Of a DNA stretch of 64,000 nt, positions 41,685-54,177 are shown in pieces. The notes below the pieces were generated by a model. It was not told the origin of the DNA and ran no database searches. It worked only from the letters and a program-made list of their open reading frames with translations. The stretch spans positions 62,001 through 126,000 of the forward strand of contig CAZKUA010000003.1 in the NCBI GenBank assembly GCA_964555845.1. Reading direction: 5' to 3'. Within the stretch, counting starts at the first letter, position 1. The number at the start of each line of letters is the position of its first letter. Position numbers and translations under genes: made by a program. This stretch comes from JALNXF01 sp964555845 (lineage in GTDB: Bacteria; Patescibacteriota; Gracilibacteria; BD1-5; UBA2023).

Positions 41685-43145
41685 ATGTTCTTAAATAAAG
41701 ATAATATCTGTGTAATAAGTGAGCAATTGCTGGAACTTGTAAAATCTAATAAAAGACTTTCAGACTTTTCTAAAAATGATTTAAAAATATTTTTAGACAA
41801 TTCATTTTGGGAAATATATATTGAGAAAAATATGAATTTAGTAGAAGATTTAAGAATTGATACAAAGTGATTTTTAGAAAAAGACTTTTATTTAAACAAC
41901 GATTTACAAAATGATTTAATTGAAATATATATTAGTGATTCAAAAACACTTGGAGATTATAATAAGGAAGATATTGATAAGAAAATAAAAAACATACTTA
42001 TAGCCAATAATATGAAATATATATTTAGAGTATTAAGAGATTATTGAATTAATAATAGTTCAGAATATTTCTCTATTTGAATATCAAATTGAATCTTGTG
42101 ATTTATTAATTCTTTACCTAAATTTAATAAAGAAAAAAGTGATAAACTTACGTCTTGTTCATATAACTATATAAGAAAAGCTTTATGAAAAATATTTGAA
42201 GAAGAGGATGAAAGTCAATTTGCCGATGATATTCGCCATGTTATAAGACTTATAAATAATATTAGAAATGGCAGTGATAGGGAAGAGTATAGAGATAACA
42301 AAACCCTTCTTAATAAACTTATATTTGATATTGACTCTATAGATGATTTTTTGATAAATGATAATATTAGTGACTATTTCTATCTTTTTTGAAGTAGAAA
42401 AAGACAATTTGTTAAAGAATATTTTAACAAGGAAAATTCTCTAGATAATACCAAACATAAAATCAACTTAAAAACTCTTAAATCTTGAATTAAAAAATTA
42501 ATTGCCGATGAAGTTAATACTGATTTTCTTAAATCTAGAATTGAATTTATAACAAAAGAACTTGCTTGAGAATATGACTCAGAAATAGTAACCACAATTT
42601 CAAATGATGTAACAATGAAAGTATACAAGACAGAACTTCGTGAAGTATATATAAGAGAAATCAAGATGGAATGATGAAAAGTATGAGCTACATTACTAGA
42701 AAGAATTTGTGTTGGTTGTTTCCTTGATTCATTTTTTACGCTTAGAGAATGAAGTAAACTTATTTGAGAATATAATAAAAAGAATTGAATTAACAATTTT
42801 CATAATTATTTTGCCAAATTTGATTTCAAAGATAAAGATCAAAAGAATTGGATATATAATCATTATGATGAGACTTTAGACTATATTAATCCTGAAGATT
42901 TAGCTGAAATATTATGAATAAGTAGACAGGCTGTATATAAGGCAGAGAGCTCATTCAAAAATAAGTTTGATTCATATTTTATGGATAAAAATATTAAAGA
43001 TATAAGAGATAATACTTGATTTGTGTATAATAGGGTTATTCATAAAAATCATGATGATAAAAAAGAAAAACAAGAATATATATCTCCTGAAAATGTAGTG
43101 AAATATAAAATTAAAAAAAATCTCTGGTATCAAGAAGATATATAA
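41685..43145 (+). CDS. Sigma-70-like RNA polymerase sigma factor, divergent
   Basis: A 486-residue protein with a recognisable sigma-70 region 2: AIKNxx-type KYIFRVLRDYGINNSSEYFS then IGISNGILGFINSLPKFNKE and SCSYNYIRKALGKIFEEE (about 105-165). These correspond to the family's LV..IA..Y, DLIQEG.IGL..A...FD and F.TYA..WIR.AI. The C terminus has YINPEDLAEILGISRQAVYKAESSFKNKF (about 405-435), a region-4-type helix-turn-helix. Between them is a long region without clear similarity. Located inside the accessory island, it may direct polymerase to island promoters. Assignment rests on region 2 and 4 patterns only. Confidence 0.65.
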
Positions 43146-43225
43146 TATTAGTCTTTCTTTAAAATAAATCAGATATTCACAACTCAAAATAAAATTAGTA
43201 GTACTTACCACTAATTTTATACAAT

Positions 43226-43669
43226 ATGAAAAAGACAATTACTAAGAAATCTCCAATTTCTACTATATACACCATACAAAAACCTTACTCTAAAACAAAT
43301 CTTATTTTAGTTCTTGATGATATTTTCCAAAATAAAAGAAAACTATTTCAAAACTGGAATGAAAGATGAATATTTATACAATATCCAGTTGTAGCTAAAT
43401 TAATCTTTACACTCCCTTTTGATAATAAATTTGTAGTTTATATTGATAGTACCTGAAAAGTTTTGAGTACTTTAATTTTAGAGAAATGAATTAATATGGA
43501 TATTCGTATAATTGAAATAAGAATATTTTCACATAAAGACATAAGGAGTTTTGCCTTAGGGAATGACATATTCCTTAAATCTCTAAAAGAACTTAAGTTT
43601 GATTGATATGTTGAGGAATTACAGGATTTTAGTTCTGATTTTGATAATATTCCTTTTGATCTGAAGTAA
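43226..43669 (+). CDS. Hypothetical protein
   Basis: A 147-residue soluble protein downstream of the sigma-like gene (80-bp gap), ended by a strong terminator. Strand-rich pattern: TNLILVLDDIFQNKRKLFQ, IFIQYPVVAKLIFTLPFDNK, FVVYIDSTGKVLSTLILEKG, DIRIIEIRIFSHKD. Its acidic C terminus (FDGYVEELQDFSSDFDNIP) could be a binding segment. Possible anti-sigma or accessory factor by position only. Family not recognised. Confidence 0.7.
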
Positions 43670-43687
43670 TTTTGAAATTACTTTAAT

Positions 43688-43725
43688 AAAATCCCTCAAG
43701 ATATTTAAATCTTGAGGGATTTTTT
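43688..43725 (+). terminator. Strong intrinsic terminator
   Basis: A 15-bp stem (AAAATCCCTCAAGAT with its complement) and an ATTTAA-type loop, ending in T6; 18 bp after the 43226 gene stop. Confidence 0.9.
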
Positions 43726-43767
43726 GCAGGAATATAAATTATTATCTTACTTAATAAATAAATATTT

Positions 43768-44385
43768 TTATTTCTGAGAAATAATAGATTGTATTGTAAC
43801 AAAAGACCAATTATTATCAATAAGTATAATTTTAGTGATTAAATCATCAGTTTTTTCATAAATCACCTTATTATCATTTTCATAAATCACTTCTTTATCT
43901 TTATATAAATCTCATGTTTTACTGAATAGATACCATTGATGGAATCATCTTTTTAGAAAAAATATATCTTTAGAAATTCTTATTCAATCTTCTCAATCTG
44001 AGATAGTATTTATTCATAAATTTTCAAATATATCATATATTTTTCGATTAAGAATCATAATATCTTTATTAATTGAGTATTTCTTTAGAAAACCATCAGA
44101 AGAAATATCTCAAGGAATTGTATATATAATTTCCTTTTTTACCCCTTTTTCAATTGTTGAGTATCACTGTTTTTTTATAAAATCAATAAGTCCATTGTAA
44201 AATTCCTTATTTGATATTAAATCTTTTTTACTCATTAATAATTTAGATTCTATTCATGTTCGTTCATAAAATGGATAATAGCAAGTAGTTGTTTTATTAA
44301 CAATACAATTAATTATTGGAAATGAATAAATACTAATAATTAATATTAATCATAGAATTATAAATTTAATAAGAATATTTTTCAT
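43768..44385 (-). CDS. Membrane-anchored protein, candidate RHS immunity protein
   Basis: A 205-residue protein with an N-terminal hydrophobic segment (about 4-25, ILIKFIILGLILIISIYSFP) serving as a signal anchor. The remainder is extracytoplasmic or cytoplasmic alpha/beta (DFIKKQGYSTIEKGVKKEIIYTIPG, FLKKYSINKDIMILNRKIYDIF, DDLITKIILIDNNWSFVTIQ). Its ATG lies 20 bp after the RHS stop codon on the same strand, the usual place of the immunity gene in polymorphic-toxin loci. Immunity function is inferred from position only. Confidence 0.6.
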
Positions 44386-44404
44386 ATTTTCAACATATTA
44401 ATTA

Positions 44405-47400
44405 CTATTTACGAACCCAAGAAAGTACAGAATCAAGAATTTGATTTGTATAATCAAAAATATTTGGACTATTTGCAGCTTGCTGACGATATGCAACTCC
44501 AAGAGCAATTATTCATTGAATTTGCCCAGTTGTCATAGTTGTATTCTCCTCCTTATGTCATTTGGCATACAGATATCAAATATGATATAAAAGTTTATCA
44601 AAACTATCTTCATATAAACCATTTCATCATCCTGTGGCATTAAACCATGTAGATCATAAATTAAGGAATTCTTCACTATATCATATATTGTACGCGCTAA
44701 ATCAAACTAGTATATTACTAACTTGTCACAATTCATAAACATTACCTCAAACATTTACAATAGGATTATTTCCATTATTTGCTAAAACTATATTATTATT
44801 TTTTTCCCATTGTTCAAAAACTGTTGTTGGATTGTCTTTGGTTCAAAGATAATTATGAAATGTTAAATCGTATTTTCATAATTCCAATCAGCTCCATTTA
44901 TCTAATTTTTCTCCAAAAGATAAATTGCTTACATCTGAAAAATCAGTTTCTGCTTGATTAAATATGCTTAGAAATGCTTTTGATGCTAATCCTATAGGAT
45001 CAGTAAACTTTACAGGGTTATTCCCAACATAACTATACAAATTTACATTATCAACTTGCCCGATCGGATCTCTATTTATAAATCTACCAATCTCAGATGA
45101 ATAATACCTCGCTCTATAATAATACAATCAAATTTCCTTATCAAATTCTCTTCCAATAAACAGCCTTGTATTATCTATATCAGCCCTATTATATTCTTTC
45201 CAATTATAAGATTTATCCTTTTTCTCATAAGCCTTACCAAATACATCGTATCTATATTCCTTAACTGTTTTTCAATCTTTATCAGTAATTGTTACAATAC
45301 TTCATAATTGGTCTTTTTGATAGAAGTATTTACTTTCTGTTTTTTTCTTTCATTCTCAAGTGATAACTATCATTACAATTAAATCATCAATTCACTTTCA
45401 GTATACATATTCCTTACTACTTTTCAACTTTTCTTTTCAGTCATCTTTTTCATATAAATCTTCTTGAATTATATCTTGATTAGAATATGTATATTTGATG
45501 ATTTTCCTTGCTTCGTCGTCATCATTGTAAGTAGTTTTACTTGTTCTTCTACCAAGTATATCATAACCAAATTCTGATTTAATTTCTCAATCTTTATTTG
45601 TTACTTTTATGAGTCTATTTCTATAATCATAAGTATAGATTTGTTTTCAATCTTTAATTAGATTTCAGTTATTATCATAAGTAAATCTTGTTTTATCTAA
45701 GCTTATATATTGATTAAGTGTATTACTTGTATAATTTGAAATATCTGCTTTTATTTTATCTTCTTTTTTATTTTTCTCGGACTCTTTTATTTCAGATAAA
45801 TTAGAAGTTATACGATTTCATACAAAATCATATACAAAAGACTCTGTTGTACTTTTATTATTCTCGGTTGGCTTATATATAGTTTGAGTAAGTCTATTTA
45901 TCTCATCATAGCTATAACTATCCTGTCAATTACTTAGGATATTTGAATTGTTGTCATAATTGAAGGTATATTTGTTTATAATACTCTCTTGCATATTGGT
46001 ATTCTTTCACTTTTTTACTTCTTGACTTCAGATATTAGTCAATTCTTTAAGTCTACCAAGAGCATCATAACTATAATTTGTCTTAGTATTATTAGAATTA
46101 ACCTCACTTGTTTGTTCTAATCAATCATAGACATAAGCTTTAACTATATCATTTCAATTCTTTATAGAAGTCAATCTTCAAATTGAATCATAAGTTCTTC
46201 CGATATTTCTAGAAGAAGGATATAGGGTATTTAATAGATTTCCAAGTTCGTCATAACTATATTTCACTTCTTTACCGTTATTTGTCTCACTTACAAGATT
46301 GCCAAATGAATCATAAGAGAATACAAGATTACCTCATCTATTATCACTCGCACTTATGAGTCTTCCAAGTTCATCATATGAATAATTCTCTTTTGTTACT
46401 CATTCAACTCCAGTTCCAAGTGTAATATTTCTCTCAATTAATCTGTTTAAACTATCATAAGTATTTGAGATAATATTTCAGTTTGGATCAGTTTTTTTGA
46501 TAATATTTCCAAGTGAATCATACTCATAATTTACTTCCTTGTTATCTACATAAGCCTCTTTAATTAGTCTATTTAAATTATCATAGACATAACCAGTTTT
46601 GTTTCAGTTTCAATCAATTATAGCAGTAAGATTACCGGATATATCATACTCATAACTTGTTGAAATAGTTTTAGAGTTTACAGTTTCTATCTTTTTTGTT
46701 ACTTTTCAAATGTAATTATATTCATACTTAGCAATACTTCAGTTTCAATCTTTCTTCTCAATTATTTGATTTAAGTTATTATACTCATAACTTGTTTTAA
46801 TTACTTCGCTATCGCTCGCAATGAAAGAAGATGAGATTAGTCTATTTTCTTTATCAAATACATATTTTGTCTCTGTAGTTTTAGAGTTACTTTGAATTAC
46901 TTTTTTAGAAACTAAATTTCAATTATTATCATAACTTAATACTTGTTTATTTCCGCTACTGTCAGTAATTTCAGTATTATTTCAATAAATATCATAGCTT
47001 AAACTTGTTTTATTTCATCTTGTATCAGTTTTCTCTGCAAGTAGTCATTTATTGTATTTGTAATTTGTAGTTAATATCTGATTATTAGTCAGATTGTAAT
47101 CAAGTTGTTTTACAATATTTCCAAGTAAGTCATAGCTTTTCTCTTGTTTTGATAGAAGTTTATTATCTTTGCTATATACTACCATTTTCACTACATTTCA
47201 ATTAGTATCATAACCCAAAGTTGTATACGCTCAAACAGAATCTGTTATTTTAATTGGTTCGTTAAATAGATTATATTCAATCTTTTTGAAATTTCATTTT
47301 GAATCAATTATGATAATAATATTTCAATTATTATCATATTCATATTTTGCCTCTTTTCATTCTTGAATTATTTTGATAATTTCATCAAATTCATTATAAG

Positions 47401-50077
47401 TAAAATTTTTTATACTTCAATTTGGATAAATTGTTTTAATTATATTTTCATTGCTATCATATTCGTATTCAATTTTAGCTGTTAAGTCTTTAGAAATTGG
47501 AGAATTAACTTCTGTAATATGATCGAGAATATCATAAGTATTTGAAGCTTCTAAGCTACTTCAATCGTCTAATTTTAAAGTACTTTTTACTTTATTTCCG
47601 TTTCCGTCATATTCAAAAGAACTTGTAATTCATAGAGGACTTATACTTTTAATTATTTGATCAAATTCGTTATAATTTATAGATTTACTATTTCAGTTTG
47701 GATCGATAATTTTGGTAATATTTCCATTATTGTCATATTCAAAACTTGTATCAATAGAGCTTCATAAAATAGCTAAAAGTGAAGAGTCTTTTTTAGAAAT
47801 TTTAGTAATATTTCAATTTCCGTCATATTCTAGGCTAGTTTTTAATCATCTTGAATTAATAGTTTTAATAAGTTGTCATTTATCGTTGTATTCATAACTT
47901 GTTTCAAGTTTTTCAGAGTTATTATCTACAACTGATTTTATAACATTTCATTTTTGATCTAGAGTATTTTCGATAACAAGTCAATTTGATTTGATTATTT
48001 TTGTCGGAGTATCAAAATTACTATTATATTCATAACTTGTAATTCTAGAAGTTCCTCAAATATCTTTTTGGGTTAATAGTCTTCATTTATCATCATAACT
48101 ATACTCAATACTGTTTCAATTTGGTTTAATATCCTTAGTAATTCTTCAATCGCTATCATATTCAAATTTAAATTCTACAACTCAACTATCTGTAGTTACT
48201 TTTCTAGAAATTGTATTTCATTTATCATCAAAACTATATTCAGTTTTTATTCAATTTCTATTTTCTACATTATTTTTAATAATCTTAGAAGTTATAGGGT
48301 CAATTGTGTAATTGTACTTTACAGTTCAGTCTCCATATTTTTGGTTTATCACCTTATCTCACTCATCATAGATATTTTCTACATAGACTTGATTTTTACT
48401 ATCAATTAACTTAGTCATATTATGATTTAGTAATTCAACCTCATTTCCAGAAATATATTCAAATTTAATTTCTTTTGCATTATTATTTTTTCAGATTTTA
48501 ATACTAATTAAATCATTGTTTTCGTTATAATTAAAACTTACTTCTTTAGAGTTGAAATCAATTATTTTCTCAAGTCTTGAACCTGTGTTATACAAATAAT
48601 TAATTTCTCTTCAGAGAGTATCAATTGTTTTAACTAAATTCTTATCATTGTCATACTCAAAAACAAGATTATTTCAGTTCTTGTCTTCTATTTTTGATAA
48701 TTTATTCGAATCATTGAAATAAATCTTGTTTCAATTATCAAAAGTTATTATATAGAGATTATTTTCTTTAGCTAGCTTCGCTCTAAATAGTTTATTTTCA
48801 TAAAGATTGTCAGAGATTTTAACAAACTCTCTCGGTGAGAAATTCTCATCTAGATATATGAGACTTCCAGAATTTCCAGAATAAATCATCTGATTATATG
48901 AGTGACTCCAGTTATGTCACAAATTACCGTCATAATCAACTTGATTGGAATATTTGATTTTGAAATTATAGTTGAGTCAGACTCATTTATAAGAAAGAAG
49001 ATTATTGTCATATCAGAAGTCTCAGGTTGAAATATTCACAGGATCTCATAAATCTGCAACATAGGTTGGGATACTTGGAATTCAGACATTTGTGTTTCAA
49101 AGAATATATCAATTATTTGAAATATTTGTATTTTTATAATCTGGAATATTTGTAGATAAAAGAGGTCTAGAATAATTTTTAACAATTAGAAACTCATTTC
49201 TTAAAATTTCTTGTTTTCAAAGATATTTATATCAAAATTCAAGAGTTTGCATAGTTGCGAGTACTCTTCATTGACCATATTTGTAATCAATATATGTTGG
49301 TAAAAGAGGGGTATTTATATCAATTACATCAGTATATCAATTCGGTAAATCTTGTAAGTTATTAAAATATCAATGAGTTGACCAATACCAATTATTAAAA
49401 TACCAAGGGTTCTGCCAGCCAATATTTGAGTTATATAAAACTTGTCAGGTAATTACAGGATGATTTGAATCTCTCATCCATAAAGGCTGACTGTAATAAG
49501 TAGTTTTTAAAACTTTACCTGGAAGTACTCAGTTTGAATCTCAATCTTGCCACCCATGATCTCAACTATGAGAAACTAAAAGTCACCCATTTTCCACAAA
49601 CTTATCCCATCTTGCTTTGTGTTGTCTAATTATTTCATAAAATCAAGCTGGTTGGTCTGATGTTATAATAATCGCTTTATAATTATTCAAATCTATATTT
49701 GGTAGGGAATTGGAATTTATAGAATCATATGGGATTCCAAGATTATTAAGTTCTTCTACATTGGCATCAGATTGCCATGGAAGATAATCCTGAATTAATA
49801 GAACCTTATTATTATTTAATGCAAAATCAGCATTTACTTTCGATATGAGATTCTCTATCCAAGAAGTTGTTCATGTATTTGTAGTATTTTCATCTATGTT
49901 CACATTTTCTTTTTCTACTGCCTCAACTGGTGTATAATTAACAGGAGGACGCGTAGTTGAAGGGATTGTGTTGGTTAACTCTTCAGCGAATGTATTACCT
50001 ATTGTTAATCAAGCTAGTATTAGACTTGATAATATTAATTTTATAGCGATATTGCTATATTTAGTATTTGTTTTCAT
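44405..50077 (-). CDS. Secreted RHS/YD-repeat protein with toxin-like C terminus
   Basis: An 1,890-residue secreted protein. Residues 1-31 are a signal peptide (IAIKLILSSLILAGLTIGNTFAEE). A glutamine-amidotransferase-like domain follows (about 90-300: KVLLIQDYLPWQSD, AIIITSDQPAGFYEII, GGLLVSHSGDHGW). Next is the RHS entry region DPVNISTGDFGYDNNLLSYK with HNWSHSYNQMIYSG, then dozens of YD repeats of about 21 residues. The conserved RHS core end is YYYRARYYSSEIGRFINRDPIG then LYSYVGNNPVKFTDPIG. The last about 200 residues beyond DPIGL are variable. YELGQVSNILVGFSAYNIGYSEEFL and GLYEDSFDKLLYHIGYLYAKG there faintly recall the 'toxin 44' family. RHS shells enclose C-terminal toxins used against neighbours; here a parasitic or predatory CPR could use it on hosts (inference). 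Confidence 0.88.
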
Positions 50078-50259
50078 ATAATTTAAATTTAGTTTATAAA
50101 AATAAAGTTTTAAAAAAATAAATCAAAAAGATTTACTGTTAAGAAATAATTTTTACAAAACAAATTAAATCACATATATTTTATAAATCAAAAGTTTTTT
50201 GAAAAATGTAGGGAGTGGTTTATTTTAAACCAAGTTTTTAGTTTAGATTTTTCATTTTA

Positions 50260-51228
50260 CTAACAAACCATCTCAACTCTCTCTTGTAAATCCTCCAATC
50301 TATTTTGAGTATAGATAGCTGTTGTTTCTATACTGCTGTGTCAGAGTATTTGAGAAAGTCAGACGATATCTGATTTATTCACTTCTAAATAGTTATATGA
50401 GAATGTATGTCTTAATAAATGAGGTGTAACTTTGACCTGACTATACAGAGAATATTTCTCAATCATTTTATTTACTCCAATCTCGGTTAGAATTCATCTC
50501 TGCCCATAAAATATCTTTCAAGAGTAAGAACTCTTCAAATTTCCAGTATTTTCATAGTATTCTTTAATATATTGACCAAGTATTTCTCTAAGACTTAAAC
50601 TAAGTGGCACTTTTCTTGTTTTTCCTCATTTTGAACTACGAATATTTACAAATCAACTTCTTTCAAAAATAGAAATATCTCAAATCTCAAGTTTCACAAC
50701 TTCACTCACTCTCAATCCAGAGTACAACATCAGATAAATTATAGTCTTGTCTCTCAAATTTCATCTTAACTCGACTTCTTTCAAAAACTTCCTTATTTCC
50801 TTGTCTTCCAATGATTTTGGAGATAGTCCTACACTTTTGAATTGTCTTACTTTATTACAAGGATTTTTAACCAAATAACCCAGTTCTATAGCTTCATTCA
50901 AAAATAATCTAACAGAAACGAGATTTCTATTAATAGTCGCAACAGTTTTTCACTTCTTCTGCACATCATTTTTGAAGTCGATAATATCTTTTTCAACAAT
51001 TCTTCTTAAATTGATATTCTCTCAATTTTTCTCTTCGTACCAAACTATGAAATTCTTGATATCAGCTACTAAAGCCACTTTTGTATTTTCTGAATAATCT
51101 TTTTTAAAAAGTTCATTCATAGCAAAAATAATCTCTTGTTTTGAAATATTTTCTGAACTATCTCATTTAATAACTTCTTTTGAGAAATTATTTATAGAGT
51201 TTTTGACTGGATAATGAGAGTCTAACAT
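50260..51228 (-). CDS. Tyrosine recombinase / phage-type integrase (XerC/D-like)
   Basis: A 322-residue tyrosine recombinase. Catalytic residues are visible: Arg173 in YSGLRVSEVVKLEIGDI, Lys200 in NIRSSKGGKTRKVPLS, His270 and Arg273 in TPHLLRHTFSYNYLE, His297 in ILGHSSIETTAIYTQ and nucleophile Tyr306. The N-terminal SAM-like domain (about 35-125) is present. It may be a phage/island integrase or a Xer-like resolvase of an element. It lies between the RHS gene and secreted-protein genes, 12 kb from the serine recombinase. Upstream (51321-51379) is a sequence module repeated at 56449. Confidence 0.93.
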
Positions 51229-51320
51229 ATGAAGAAATAAGTAAGAAATAAAAAACTCTATAAATAATTGGTATTATCTATATACTTAATTTTATATATT
51301 TTATAAAAAACATATTACTT

Positions 51321-51379
51321 AAGCCAAGTTCTTATTATATTACTTTTTGAGAGAAATAAACTTTTTTTAAAAAATCCCC
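51321..51379. repeat. Direct repeat module, copy 1
   Basis: About 59 bp, AAGCCAAGTTCTTATTATAT continuing to AAATAAACTTTTTTTAAAAAAT, closely matching 56449-56506. In both places it directly adjoins a terminator hairpin and lies upstream of a leftward gene. Confidence 0.7.
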
Positions 51380-51403
51380 GTTTTTTTAAATTACGAGGAT
51401 TTA
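51372..51403 (-). terminator. Hairpin after the FISUMP-domain gene
   Basis: AAATCC and a CGT pair imperfectly with ACG and GGATTT across a T/A-rich loop, about 65 bp after the stop at 51468. Confidence 0.5.
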
Positions 51404-51467
51404 ATAAGTTGATAGTTTATATTTGTTTTTAATAATTAATTCTTTTGTTTATAAACAATTCAAAATT

Positions 51468-54149
51468 TTAATTTTTAATACATCTAACAGACATTCAATT
51501 TACTTTGTCTGTCATATTACTTCATAATTCTGAATTAAAAGTAACATAATTAGCACTATTATTTGAATATTTATAAGGTGATGAAGACCATAGACTTGCA
51601 CAAAATCAACTTCATCAACATTGTTGATAATTACTTTCTCATAAAGTTCTAATTCAGGCAGAAGGAATCATTAAGGCACATTGAAGCCTACGAGTATCCT
51701 TTGTATTTTTACTTACTATTTCAGGATAACTTCAGCAGCTTCATAAAGAAGGTGAGTTTTTAGATATTTGATAAGCCTTTCACCAATCTGAAGTAGACTC
51801 TATTCCTCAACTATCTTTTGCAATCATTGAAGGTACATGATATCAAGTCGAACATGGTCATTTTCTTGCAATATTTGTATTTGTAGTATCTCACCATAAA
51901 TTATTATTGGTTTTTAAACTCCAGTCTCATCATCAAACTAGCCATCATAAATTATTAAGTGGCATAAAGAAATTATTTGAAGAATAGTTACTATCTTTAT
52001 AATTTGAAGTATCGATTTGCTTATTTGTATTTGAATCGTCTGTGACAAATCAATTATTTCACCATTGAAAATAATATCAAATTCTTTTAATTTCTTCATT
52101 TGTTGGAATATGATTTCAAGGACTCATTACTTTGTTATGTTCAGAAAATGGAACTGCATTTGTAGCTCATATATTACAGGCTGCCCAAATTTGAATATCT
52201 GATCAATTCCAAATTACAATATCGTTTGTATCACATCTCACATCAGCTTTTGTATTTGAATTTCAAAGTCAATTTCATAATACTGTAACTACATTTCAAT
52301 TATATGAAAAACAATCTCATTTATTATATATTCTAGTTGATTCATATAATTTACAATTTTTTTGTTGTTCTAATAACTTCTCCGTTAAAGTCTGACTTTG
52401 TTGATTAGTTATTACTGTTTTGGCAGGAGTAATAGTTGCAGGAGTAATTTTTTTGTTCTCTAAATATTTCTTTATTTTATCTTCTTTATCCTTTTTATTT
52501 TTAATAAGTATTTTCAATTGATCTATTCTCTGATATGCCTTTCATAAAATAGTATCATACAGAGTAACTTTATTTAAATTAATTAATTTATCTGCCCAAA
52601 GTTTTTTAGTTAATTCATTTAGATAATTTAGTTCTTTTCCTTCTTCTAATTTTCTTATTGTTAATCTATTTAAAAACGTATTAAATGTATCATTTATTTT
52701 TGAAACATTAATTACCTTTTTTAATTTACTAACACAAGATATTTGTTTAGATTTACTATTTTTATGTACTACTTTACAGTTATTTACGGATTTGTTATAT
52801 ATATTATAATCAGTAAAATCTTCATTTTTTAAACTTTGCAGTAGTATATCAGATTCCCATCAATCTATACCTACTTTTAAATAAGCATTTATATATCCAA
52901 CTCAGCTATTTCAAAAATTATTTGTTAAATAAAAGTTAATTTCTTTTTCTGCTAAAATATCAGAATTTATATCTTTATAATAGTATTCTGTTCAGCAATA
53001 TTTCTTTGCATATGCTGATTTTTGGTTTTCTTTTTTTGTCTTTACTCTATCGGTATTAAGATTATATTCAAGGGCGCTTGTATTGACTGAAGTTTTTGTA
53101 TTTTCTACATATGCATTAATATCATCAAAACATCCTTTGTAAAAACTCTTCATTCTAGACTCTAGAGTTATTTTGTCTTTTTCGGGAAATTTTGAATATT
53201 TAGTTTTTAGAACATATTGACGAGCCACCTCGGCATTAAGTTTGATTCAGTAATTCATTGCATTCTTAAATTGTTCATCAGCAGTACTAATTTCCATATT
53301 TTTTTCCTCATTACATTTACTTATTCAAAAGTATGCCGTCACCCAAGATATTACAGCTGTTTCTATTAATGTTTTATATATTTTATTAGATGGAGATTTA
53401 TCAATAGCCTCCATTACAGCTTTTAAAAACACATTTACTATTTGTTCTATTGTTTCTAATTTTTGAAGATTATTTCAATAGTATTTATTTAATATATAGT
53501 CAATTAAGTCTACAATTAATATCGCTACATCTTTAAGGTTATCTAAATCATATTTTTTCGCCTCTCATTTATAATTTACAAATATAAAAGAATTTGTTCA
53601 GGCTACAGGTGTAAATCTATTAAATCATTCATTAACTATTTCAGAAATTTTTTCTGTAGTATATGCTTTTTTATAAAAAATCTTTAATAGAGATACTGTT
53701 ATTTCTTTTACTTTATTTAATTTTAATCCTCAGCTACTGTCAACAATAGCATTGTTACTGTTATTTCAATTAATAACTATATCTCAAGAATATGTAATAA
53801 GATATAGTACTAAATCTTTAATCTTTCATAGATTATCTTTCGTTTCCTTTATGCTCTCAATATCATCAGAACCAATTTTGGCTATCAGTCTATCAGATGA
53901 AGCAGATATTATATTTTCGACATTATTCCATCAAGCTCCCCAAGAACAATATTTTCATTTTATATTAGCTCAAACAATAAGTTTTGCATTACTATTACTT
54001 TCTAATATTGATTTAATTTTATCATATTCTCCTGATGTATTTGTGGAACTTAATAGTTCTGAAGGAGTGGGAAAAGTAGCGTTAACAATTTGGTTACTTA
54101 ATATCAATAATATCATGATTATTGATATAACTCTTTTCATTATTTTCAT
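51468..54149 (-). CDS. Large secreted protein with C-terminal FISUMP-type domain
   Basis: An 893-residue exported protein. Signal peptide in MKIMKRVISIIMILLILSNQIVNA (a second in-frame Met at 54140 is equally possible as start). The middle is long, helical and Lys/Asn-rich (two hydrophobic stretches near 215-270), ending in a Thr/Pro linker (KITPATITPAKTVI). The C-terminal about 230 residues match the Fibrobacter succinogenes major paralogous domain pattern: GNHIPTNEEIKRIGYYFQWG, GPCSTGYHVPS, ALMIPSAGIR, GSGFCASLWSSSPY and MSVRCIKN. That domain is common on surface proteins of environmental bacteria. Function unknown. Confidence 0.8.
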
Positions 54150-54177
54150 AAAATATTTTAATTATATTGTATAATAA

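Noticed and set aside
44900..48900. A tandem DNA repeat array in the RHS gene
   Set aside because: The periodicity follows the YD protein repeats and the reading frame, so it is coding.
53752..54174. 140-residue plus-strand frame over the FISUMP-domain gene
   Set aside because: The minus-strand gene has a signal peptide and a known domain; the plus-strand frame is a shadow.
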